A stretch of DNA of 7,639 bases from an uncultured Cellvibrio sp. (GTDB taxonomy: Bacteria > Pseudomonadota > Gammaproteobacteria > Pseudomonadales > Cellvibrionaceae): NCBI GenBank assembly GCA_946482345.1, contig CAMLRJ010000156.1, positions 1-7,639 of the forward strand, read 5' to 3'. The notes beneath the pieces are model-generated. The model ran no database searches. It was not told the origin of the DNA and worked only from the letters and a program-made list of their open reading frames with translations. Positions 1-5,221 of this stretch are shown here, in pieces (the stretch's first letter is position 1; every line of letters starts with the position of its first letter). The position numbers were made by a program, and so were the translations under genes.

Positions 1-1
1 G

Positions 2-967
2 CTAGTTACATTTTCGCACTGCTATCCTTTAACTAACTCCACCGAACCTATCTCGAAAATTTTGGTACACCAATCCGGCGGGGGCTTAGCCGTCAATGGT
101 TTTTTTTTGATTAGTGGGTATTTGGTCGCAGTGAGTTGGATGAACAGGCCCAATCCTGTTCTATTTACAGTTTCGAGGATTATGCGAATCTGGCCTGCGC
201 TCATTCTTGCACTCTTATTTAGTGTGCTTTGTGCGGCGTTGACCTCATCTGCTACCGTTTGGGAATTTATTTCTTCCGCGGCAGGATACATGGCTCATGG
301 CCTTACCCTTTTTGGTGGTGTTCAGTATGAGCTGATTGGCGCATTTTCTAACCAGTCTACAACCTCTGTAAATGGCTCATTATGGACGCTGCCGTGGGAA
401 GTAAGATGCTACCTTTTTCTGTTGTTGATCGGATTGCTTGGGATTCTCGAAAGAAGGGATTGTTTTAACTTGCTTTTCTTGTTGCTCTTATATGTCGTTT
501 TCACTGGACTTAATTACCACCCTTTTACTGAAAATAAAGAAGTCCCTTTGATGCTAACGGCCTTCCTAACAGGGTCGTTTATTGCTGTCAACTTTCGGCC
601 AGGAAAGCTTCATTTTGCAAGTCTTTTTTTGCTAGTGCTATCTATTGTCTTCTATTGGCTGAGAAGGCCTGATTTTTCAATACTGTTCTTTTTTTCATTT
701 GCAATACTCACTTTAGGGTTTCAGGATTTTGTAAGGCTAAGCCCATTGAAGCTTGATATGTCATATGGGGTTTATCTCTATTCATTTCCCATACAGCAAT
801 TAATAGTTTTCATGTTTCCCTCTATTAGTCCGCCGTTTCTTTTCATTGCTTGTATTCTTCCAATTACAGTCTTTGCATACTTCTCTGCAAAATTTGTTGA
901 GGCTCCATCGCTGCGCTTTCTTAAAGCAACGTTGGCTCCAAGGATTCTTAAAAATGAAAATGCCTAA
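2..967 (+). CDS. Acyltransferase-3 family membrane protein, 5' end outside window
   Basis: Membrane O-acyltransferase of the Acyl_transf_3 / OafA type, which in this family moves an acyl group onto a sugar of a surface glycan at the inner membrane. The frame is open from base 2, and 321 residues are visible. A start at the TTG at 62 would cut off the family's catalytic histidine motif, which is seen here as FSHCYPL (visible residues 4-10), so the true start lies left of the window. Other motifs are GLAVNGFFLISGYL (28-41), the R-x-x-R-I-x-P loop RIMRIWP (59-65), and SLWTLPWEVRCYL (126-138). Hydrophobic stretches fill the rest, and the C-terminal FVEAPSLRFL fits the family's usual closing motif. 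The last 14 bases overlap the lipoprotein gene. The gene is visibly AT-rich (481-600 has 50 G/C in 120). The acyl group and acceptor are unknown. Confidence 0.88.
   Translation, partial: LVTFSHCYPLTNSTEPISKILVHQSGGGLAVNGFFLISGYLVAVSWMNRPNPVLFTVSRIMRIWPALILALLFSVLCAALTSSATVWEFISSAAGYMAHGLTLFGGVQYELIGAFSNQSTTSVNGSLWTLPWEVRCYLFLLLIGLLGILERRDCFNLLFLLLLYVVFTGLNYHPFTENKEVPLMLTAFLTGSFIAVNFRPGKLHFASLFLLVLSIVFYWLRRPDFSILFFFSFAILTLGFQDFVRLSPLKLDMSYGVYLYSFPIQQLIVFMFPSISPPFLFIACILPITVFAYFSAKFVEAPSLRFLKATLAPRILKNENA
100..108 (+). repeat. Run of 9 T in the first acyltransferase gene
   Basis: Nine consecutive T encode the GFFL part of the conserved family motif. A slip of one base here would frameshift the gene near its N-terminus. 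Similar 8-T runs are at 3284-3291 (same motif in the second acyltransferase) and 5191-5198 (end of the glycosyltransferase). Confidence 0.85.
940..944 (+). promoter_or_regulatory. Ribosome binding site deciding the lipoprotein start
   Basis: AAGGA lies 9 bases before the ATG at 954, inside the end of the upstream acyltransferase gene. It favours the start at 954 over upstream in-frame starts such as 846, and the resulting protein then begins exactly with a lipoprotein signal peptide. Confidence 0.6.
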
Positions 968-1787
968 TGCTGTATTCGCCTGCTTTTTGGTCTTGCTGGC
1001 AGGCTGTAGGCCTAGCGAAAATCCAGTGAATGCGACGAAAGCAACTCATGAGCCGAGCGCTAAATCAGATTTGTATTGGGGCGCGCTTTTTCTGAATGAG
1101 AAGGAGCTGCATCTTCGAACCTCCTTTGAATCAGGGTTCTCTGAAAAAGTAATTACGATTCCAAATGCGCCACAAATGCTCACATTGCTCGGAAGATGGG
1201 ATGGAAGCGATGTGAAGTTGGCTACTTTTGACCGCAATAGCTGCGCACTTGTTTTTTACTCAGACCTCTCGCTCGAAAAGCAAGTTTCGCATTTCACGGT
1301 TGATTGTTCCAATAAGTCACTGGCGGTAGTTTCTGGGGATTGGAATGGCGATGGGGTTGATACCGTAGGAATATATGATAGGGATTTGAGCGTTTTCACT
1401 CTATTCAATAGGAATGATGGTGCTTTAGAGTCGGCTTCTTTCCAGTACGGGCCGGTTGGGGGGGCGGCTTTCCCTATTGCTGGTGATTGGGACGGAGATG
1501 GTAGGGACACTGTTGGCCTATGGTTCAATTCGAAATTCCAGGTGGATTTAAAGAATTCAAACGCTGAAGGTTTTGCAGACATTTCATTTGTAATTCCGTA
1601 CCAGGGAACTGGCTCTGATGAGCTAACGCCATTTTCCATCAAGTATATGTCACATACAGCAATCGGTGTCCACAGTGCTAAAATGGGAGTTTTTACACTC
1701 TATCCCGATTTTCATGATGTGAATAAAATTATTACAGTTGAGTTTGGCAGAAAGAATGCTGTTTCAATTCCTATTGTCGGAGGTTAG
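954..1787 (+). CDS. Lipoprotein with FG-GAP/VCBS-like calcium-binding repeats
   Basis: Predicted 277-residue lipoprotein of unknown function. The N-terminus is a short signal peptide with a hydrophobic core and lipobox LLAGC, so Cys18 would be lipidated. A Ser/Asn/Thr-rich linker follows, to about residue 40. The body consists of repeats about 49 residues apart: a degenerate one at 79-103 (GRWDGSDVKLATFD), two clear ones at 127-151 (SGDWNGDGVDTVGIYD) and 176-200 (AGDWDGDGRDTVGLW), and a decayed one ending FTLY at 247-250. The D-x-D-G-D-G-x-D-T-V-G loops match the calcium-binding loops of FG-GAP/VCBS beta-propeller blades. The chain stops at IPIVGG, just where another GDW repeat would begin, so it may be shortened. 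It overlaps the acyltransferase by 14 bases and its stop is one base before the dioxygenase ATG, so co-translation is likely. Role inferred only: binding a glycan or protein at the envelope. Confidence 0.85.
   Translation: MKMPNAVFACFLVLLAGCRPSENPVNATKATHEPSAKSDLYWGALFLNEKELHLRTSFESGFSEKVITIPNAPQMLTLLGRWDGSDVKLATFDRNSCALVFYSDLSLEKQVSHFTVDCSNKSLAVVSGDWNGDGVDTVGIYDRDLSVFTLFNRNDGALESASFQYGPVGGAAFPIAGDWDGDGRDTVGLWFNSKFQVDLKNSNAEGFADISFVIPYQGTGSDELTPFSIKYMSHTAIGVHSAKMGVFTLYPDFHDVNKIITVEFGRKNAVSIPIVGG
1779..1783 (+). promoter_or_regulatory. Strong ribosome binding site for the dioxygenase gene
   Basis: GGAGG lies 5 bases before the ATG at 1789 and within the last codons of the lipoprotein gene. 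It fixes the dioxygenase start at 1789 rather than at the upstream in-frame TTG at 1738. Confidence 0.75.
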
Positions 1788-1788
1788 C

Positions 1789-2700
1789 ATGTTTACAAGT
1801 GAATTTGGCTCGCTATGGATTGATCGGGCTGACGCTCTTCAGTTGGTGGAGAGCAAGTTATTGAGTAATGTGAATTTTCAGGATTTTCGGAGTAAGATTG
1901 ATTTTTTTATCAAGAATGGGTATGTAATTTTTGAATCTGAAGTACCTCATCAAGTGATTGATCAGTATTTGCATGACTTTGATAATGCGCTTACCAAAGA
2001 CATTGGACTCTTGGCTTCGGTTCCTGCACATGGGCCTCAGGACAAAGGGATTATTTCTGCGACAGGTTCAAACAGAAGGGCCCCCTTGACCAAATACCTT
2101 GACACATATTGGTTAATTTCGTCGGCCTTGCCCATTATTTTTTCCACCAACATTAGTCGGTTTTTGTCGCTCATATTTGAAAGAGAACCTCTGGCGTTTC
2201 AAGGATTGCATTTCGAGACTGGATCGACACAAGCAATACATCAAGATACTGCTTATGTTGTTTCTGAGAAGCCGTTAGCACTTGCTGCTAGCTGGGTTGC
2301 TCTCGAGGATGTTGCCGAGGGAGCTGGCGAGTTAATCTATTATGAGGGGAGTCACAAACTTCCGGATTGGAAGTACTCAGGGAAGTTCAAACACTTTAAT
2401 CACGAGCGCGATCCACATGAGCAGCATCTGCGCCATTTGGAATTCTTGCGCTCGGAGTCAGAACGACGTGGACTGCCACTTAAGCATTTTCTGCCAAAAA
2501 AAGGAGATGTGCTGATTTGGTCTGCGGACCTTGCACATGGTGGCGCAGAAATTTCTAAACCTGAGCTGTCTCGTAAGTCATTAGTCACCCACTACTGTCC
2601 GTCTGGTTTGAGGCCTCACTACTTTAATTACATAGATAGTAGCCGGCAGACTGTTAGAACTAATAGCGGAATTGGTTTGACTTCGACATTTTATTATTAA
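1789..2700 (+). CDS. Phytanoyl-CoA dioxygenase (PhyH) family protein
   Basis: Predicted 303-residue cytoplasmic Fe(II)/2-oxoglutarate-dependent oxygenase of the PhyH family. Enzymes of this family hydroxylate small molecules or lipid-like substrates while turning 2-oxoglutarate into succinate. The iron ligands are visible as H151-Q-D153 (in AIHQDTAYV) and H250 (in ADLAHGGAEI). R262 in SRKSLVTHY sits where the 2-oxoglutarate-binding arginine is expected, and IKNGYVIFE (41-49) is the typical N-terminal entry motif. Length is normal for the family and no residue of the metal triad is missing. The start at 1789 is fixed by GGAGG at 1779. The gene follows the lipoprotein stop after one base and is followed by an IS relic. 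Its substrate is unknown. In this setting it could hydroxylate an acyl group or sugar of the polysaccharide, which is inference from neighbours only. Confidence 0.9.
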   Translation: MFTSEFGSLWIDRADALQLVESKLLSNVNFQDFRSKIDFFIKNGYVIFESEVPHQVIDQYLHDFDNALTKDIGLLASVPAHGPQDKGIISATGSNRRAPLTKYLDTYWLISSALPIIFSTNISRFLSLIFEREPLAFQGLHFETGSTQAIHQDTAYVVSEKPLALAASWVALEDVAEGAGELIYYEGSHKLPDWKYSGKFKHFNHERDPHEQHLRHLEFLRSESERRGLPLKHFLPKKGDVLIWSADLAHGGAEISKPELSRKSLVTHYCPSGLRPHYFNYIDSSRQTVRTNSGIGLTSTFYY

Positions 2701-2721
2701 GTGAGAAATATGGTCTAGATA

Positions 2722-2749
2722 TTGATACCAGCCAAAAGTGAGTCTGCCG
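2722..2749 (+). repeat. Left terminal inverted repeat of the IS relic
   Basis: Reads TTGATACCA, seven unmatched bases, then GTGAGTCTGCCG. The right end read on the other strand gives TTGATACCA, eight bases, then GTGAGTTTGCCG. That is 20 of 21 matches in the two blocks. Confidence 0.6.
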
Positions 2750-2775
2750 GTACATGTAACCCAGCAGGCCAAAAC

Positions 2776-2904
2776 ATGAAGAAATGATTCACCGAAGAAC
2801 AGATCATCTGTGTATTGCGGGAAGACGAGCAGGACGGGGTGGTGATCTGGGGGTAGTGCCGGAAATAGAACATCAACGAGCAGACCTTTTTCCGCTCGTG
2901 TAAT
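2776..2904 (+). pseudogene. Remnant of IS3-family transposase orfA
   Basis: Starting at the ATG at 2776, the frame reads MKK-stop-FTEEQIICVLRE, later CRK-stop-NINEQTFFR. This follows the conserved N-terminus of IS3-family OrfA proteins (MKKRFTEEQII...LCRKHGI...TFYRW), the helix-turn-helix DNA-binding part of the transposase. In-frame stops at 2785, 2854 and 2866, with apparent indels after about 2895, make it non-functional. It starts about 54 bases inside the left repeat, the usual place for orfA. Similarity was judged by eye. Confidence 0.7.
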
Positions 2905-3003
2905 AGTTGTACGCCCCGGAGGAGGTCCCCTCTGTGGGCCGGCCATGGATGGCCATATTCCTCGCTGTGTAACAGAACGCCCGCTCAGTCGGGCCTGGAA
3001 CAA

Positions 3004-3032
3004 CGGCAAACTCACGCTGCGATTGGTATCAA
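3004..3032 (-). repeat. Right terminal inverted repeat of the IS relic
   Basis: Imperfect inverse copy of 2722-2749: CGGCA, one mismatched position, ACTCAC, an 8-base unmatched spacer, then TGGTATCAA. It ends directly before an ATA that matches the ATA preceding the left repeat. Confidence 0.6.
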
Positions 3033-3098
3033 ATAGTCGTTGCAGGAGAGGTGATGTCGGAGGGGGGGTATTTGTCTTGGCTAGGGCGATTTTATTCT

Positions 3099-3103
3099 GA
3101 GGA
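3099..3103 (+). promoter_or_regulatory. Ribosome binding site supporting a TTG start
   Basis: GAGGA lies 8 bases before the TTG at 3112. No ATG or GTG in this frame occurs before the catalytic His region of the acyltransferase, so this site and the TTG together define the start. Confidence 0.6.
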
Positions 3104-3111
3104 TTTATTTA

Positions 3112-4260
3112 TTGTCCGTTAAAGATAGTTGTGTCTCCCACACTAATGGGAATATACCGTGGTTAGACCTTTGCCGTGCTCTGGCGATATTGCTGGTACT
3201 GCTTTCCCATGGTAGGCACTACCTTAAACCTACGCTAGCTTGGACTGAGCAACTTAAATTTGGTGGATTTCTTGGTGTAGAACTTTTTTTTGTTTTGAGC
3301 GGCTATCTCGTTGGTGGGATCTTAATTAGAGATTACTGCAACGCTAAATCATCAACGTCTTGGATTTACACATTTCTGATCCGGCGTTGGTTTAGAACGA
3401 TCCCAAACTATCTGATGTTTTTTACTGTTAATATTATCCTGCTCATTCTGGGAGTAAGAAGCGGCGTAGCAGATTCATATCTTCAGTATCTTACTTTCAC
3501 ACAAAATTTTCTATCTCCACATCCTTCATTCTTTCCAGAGGCGTGGAGTCTATCAGTTGAGGAAATGTTCTACTTAATTGTACCTATCATGACTCTGCTC
3601 GCTACGCTATTAATTGGCAAAGGTAAGAATACGCTCTTCCTAGTGATTCTTACGATGTTCGTGTTTTCACATGCTTATCGAGCGATTCATGTTTTCAATT
3701 ATAATCCTGTATGGGATGAGGGGGTTAGGAAAGTTGTGTTATTTCGCCTCGATGCGATCATGGTTGGGTTTTTACTTGCTTGGTTGCAAGATAGACGCGG
3801 CAGCATAAACAAGAAAATGAGAATTGCAGGTTTTGCTTTGTTGCCTTTGCTATTTTGGGGCAGCATGACCGCGATGCGGCCAAACGAGCTGTTAGATTCC
3901 AGCTTTTTCTGCAGGGTCTTCCTGTTCACGATTACATCATTTGGCTGTGCTGGCCTTATTCTCGTCGGGGTTAATTACACATTACCACGATATCTCTCCA
4001 TATGTGTTTCGTATCTTGCAAAATGTTCATATTCTGCATATCTATGTAATCTACCTGTTCTTTTTATCATCAATGCTATTTTTGCCACGCCAGCTGGCGG
4101 CGATTTCGGAATTTTGAAATGGGTGATCTTTATAATTGGTACGTTGGCAATCTCTGCTGGGACATATCATTTCTTCGAGCGTCGTATGCTCTCTTTACGT
4201 GATAAGTATTTTCCAAGTGATAGCGGAAGATTTGTTACTTCGAGCTCATTAAAAGCATAG
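3112..4260 (+). CDS. Acyltransferase-3 family membrane protein (complete)
   Basis: Complete 382-residue O-acyltransferase of the Acyl_transf_3 / OafA group, predicted to sit in the inner membrane with about ten hydrophobic segments and to acylate a sugar of the surface glycan. Motifs in order: WLDLCRALAILLVLLSHG with R22 and catalytic H33, FLGVELFFVLSGYLVG (53-68), the loop RRWFRTIPNY (91-100), EAWSLSVEEMFYL (143-155), and a C-terminal YHFFERRML. The start is the TTG at 3112, supported by GAGGA 8 bases upstream; the next in-frame ATG is near residue 102 and would lose the active site. It differs from the partial acyltransferase at the left edge (SLSVEEMFY against SLWTLPWEVRCY), so the two are different subfamilies rather than a recent duplication. 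There is no periplasmic SGNH domain at the C-terminus. Donor and acceptor cannot be told from sequence. Confidence 0.92.
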   Translation: MSVKDSCVSHTNGNIPWLDLCRALAILLVLLSHGRHYLKPTLAWTEQLKFGGFLGVELFFVLSGYLVGGILIRDYCNAKSSTSWIYTFLIRRWFRTIPNYLMFFTVNIILLILGVRSGVADSYLQYLTFTQNFLSPHPSFFPEAWSLSVEEMFYLIVPIMTLLATLLIGKGKNTLFLVILTMFVFSHAYRAIHVFNYNPVWDEGVRKVVLFRLDAIMVGFLLAWLQDRRGSINKKMRIAGFALLPLLFWGSMTAMRPNELLDSSFFCRVFLFTITSFGCAGLILVGVNYTLPRYLSICVSYLAKCSYSAYLCNLPVLFIINAIFATPAGGDFGILKWVIFIIGTLAISAGTYHFFERRMLSLRDKYFPSDSGRFVTSSSLKA

Positions 4261-4298
4261 ATTCAAACTGTTCCTTGTAAATTCGGGCTCTCTCTGCT

Positions 4299-4305
4299 GA
4301 GGGGG
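4299..4305 (+). promoter_or_regulatory. Possible ribosome binding site before a short ORF
   Basis: GAGGGGG lies 8 bases before the ATG at 4314. It is the only good Shine-Dalgarno-like sequence in the 157-base gap between the acyltransferase and the glycosyltransferase, and it serves the short ORF rather than any glycosyltransferase start. Confidence 0.35.
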
Positions 4306-4313
4306 TATATATC

Positions 4314-4436
4314 ATGTTAGGTAACTTATTGTTGAAGAGCTTATTCAGTGTTTTTGTAAGCAATCGGTTGAGTCCTAATTCGTGCGCGTCGGGGCATAAC
4401 CATCATGTTAAAGATGTTTGCATGTTATGGCTATGA
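4314..4436 (+). CDS. Possible 40-residue ORF coupled to the glycosyltransferase
   Basis: Short ORF with no recognised family. It has GAGGGGG 8 bases before its ATG. Its TGA stop overlaps an in-frame ATG of the glycosyltransferase (ATGA at 4433-4436), the usual sign of translational coupling. The product starts MLGNLLLKSLFSVFV, a possible short hydrophobic helix, then becomes polar with Cys and His (NSCASGHNHH) and ends DVCMLWL. It may be a leader whose translation delivers ribosomes to the glycosyltransferase, a remnant of a lost gene, or chance. The ORF is short and composition gives no help, so confidence is low. Confidence 0.28.
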   Translation: MLGNLLLKSLFSVFVSNRLSPNSCASGHNHHVKDVCMLWL

Positions 4437-5221
4437 GTGAGCTTGATATTTGTATTGTTGACTATTCCACTCCAATTGGGGTTCTTGAAACTACGCTTAA
4501 GACTTTGCAGGAGGCGCTTGCTGTAGTCGCGATGCCAATGTTTCCTCGGATCTACTTGATCGATAATGGCGATCGGTCGTCAGAGCTAACTGCGTTGGCA
4601 AATCGCACGTTGGGGCCAGGCCTAATTGAAGTTATCTCAGGTCATGGGAACATTGGTTTTGGAGCGGCGAATAACATTGTAATTGCTCGATGCATAAGCA
4701 AGTATTTATTGCTATTAAATCCCGATGTCGAGCTTAACCGGGATTGTCTGCTCAGGGGGCTGGCTAGCCTTGATTCGGAACCCGATATCGTAATGGGGGT
4801 CCCAGCTGTGGTTGACGCAAACAATATGCCAAGTTATCTGTGCCGAAACTATCCAAGTGTCCGTGTACTTTGGAACAGGGCGGTTCGTTGGCCACAGTTT
4901 GGGATCGATAACCAGACCTATGAGTTAGGCAATAAAAACTGGACTGTGCCTCGGGAAGATTTTGTAGTCGCGAGTGGCTGTTTCATGCTTTGCCGTACCG
5001 AGGCGCTACGAACTGTTGGCGGTTTTGATGAGAACTTCTTTCTGTATTTTGAGGATTATGATTTGACCTTGCGTTTGCGTGGGGTGGGGCGATGTCTGTT
5101 CATGCCACAAATGCAGATTCGCCATCATGGTGGCGGCGTTGCCGGTAAGGGGTGGCGTCATCGTATGCTGTTTTTACGCTCGGCATTGCGTTTTTTTTCC
5201 AAGCACGGGTGGCGTTGGTGA
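4433..5221 (+). CDS. Family 2 glycosyltransferase, rhamnosyltransferase-like (WbbL type)
   Basis: GT-A fold glycosyltransferase of family GT2, cytoplasmic face, predicted to transfer a sugar from a nucleotide-sugar donor onto the growing lipid-linked O-unit. From the ATG at 4433 it has 262 residues. Visible motifs are DICIVDYSTP at the N-terminus, YLIDNGD (about 41-47), GNIGFGAANN (72-81), LLLLNPDVEL (92-101) holding the N-P-D donor/metal site, ASGCFMLCRTEAL (180-192), GGFDENFFLYFEDYDLTLRLR (196-216) with the acidic E-D-x-D cluster, and the HHGGG motif (231-235). The rhamnosyltransferase-like subtype is the closest match by eye; the true donor is unknown. The start is uncertain: 4433 is favoured by the ATGA overlap with the short upstream ORF, but ATG 4427 or TTG 4418 would add only 2 or 5 residues and none has a clear Shine-Dalgarno. 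It ends in a GTGA overlap with the epimerase gene. Confidence 0.9.
   Translation: MSELDICIVDYSTPIGVLETTLKTLQEALAVVAMPMFPRIYLIDNGDRSSELTALANRTLGPGLIEVISGHGNIGFGAANNIVIARCISKYLLLLNPDVELNRDCLLRGLASLDSEPDIVMGVPAVVDANNMPSYLCRNYPSVRVLWNRAVRWPQFGIDNQTYELGNKNWTVPREDFVVASGCFMLCRTEALRTVGGFDENFFLYFEDYDLTLRLRGVGRCLFMPQMQIRHHGGGVAGKGWRHRMLFLRSALRFFSKHGWRW

Larger units (their letters stand above)
2722..3032 (+). mobile_element. Degenerate IS3-family relic, MITE-like, 311 bp
   Basis: Fills most of the 411-base gap between the dioxygenase and the second acyltransferase. The two ends are imperfect inverted repeats (2722-2749 and 3004-3032). The flanking trinucleotides 2719-2721 and 3033-3035 are both ATA, as a 3-bp target duplication would give. 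Inside, 2776-2904 reads as the start of an IS3-type orfA with three stops. No orfB sequence was recognised, so most of the element has been deleted. Bases 2881-3000 have 72 G/C in 120, clearly richer than the neighbouring genes. The IS3 assignment rests on the orfA relic. The exact ends are less certain, because IS3 ends usually start with TG and the best duplication is found one base further out. Confidence 0.6.

Noticed and set aside
1322..1332. GGCGGTAGTTT resembles the ops element recognised by RfaH in polysaccharide operons.
   Set aside because: It lies in the middle of the lipoprotein coding sequence, not in an operon leader, and there is no JUMPstart context; it is most likely chance.
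1256..1642. 128-codon minus-strand ORF opposite the lipoprotein gene.
   Set aside because: It is antisense to clear calcium-binding repeats and the Ser/Pro-rich product looks like a shadow of the repeat coding.
2941..2954. Near-palindrome GGCCATGGATGGCC as a possible operator.
   Set aside because: It lies inside the IS relic, is imperfect at its centre, and no regulator gene is nearby.
2979..2994. GCCCG / CGGGC hairpin that might end transcription.
   Set aside because: The stem is only 5 bp, there is no T run after it, and it lies inside the IS relic.
2581..3015. 144-codon ORF on the minus strand across the IS relic.
   Set aside because: It runs antisense to the degenerate orfA and into the dioxygenase gene, and resembles no family I recognise; the plus-strand reading matches an IS3 OrfA, so this is a shadow.
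3072..3098. TTGTCT and TATTCT as a possible promoter for the second acyltransferase.
   Set aside because: The spacer is only 15 bases and both boxes are poor, so it is not supportable from sequence alone.
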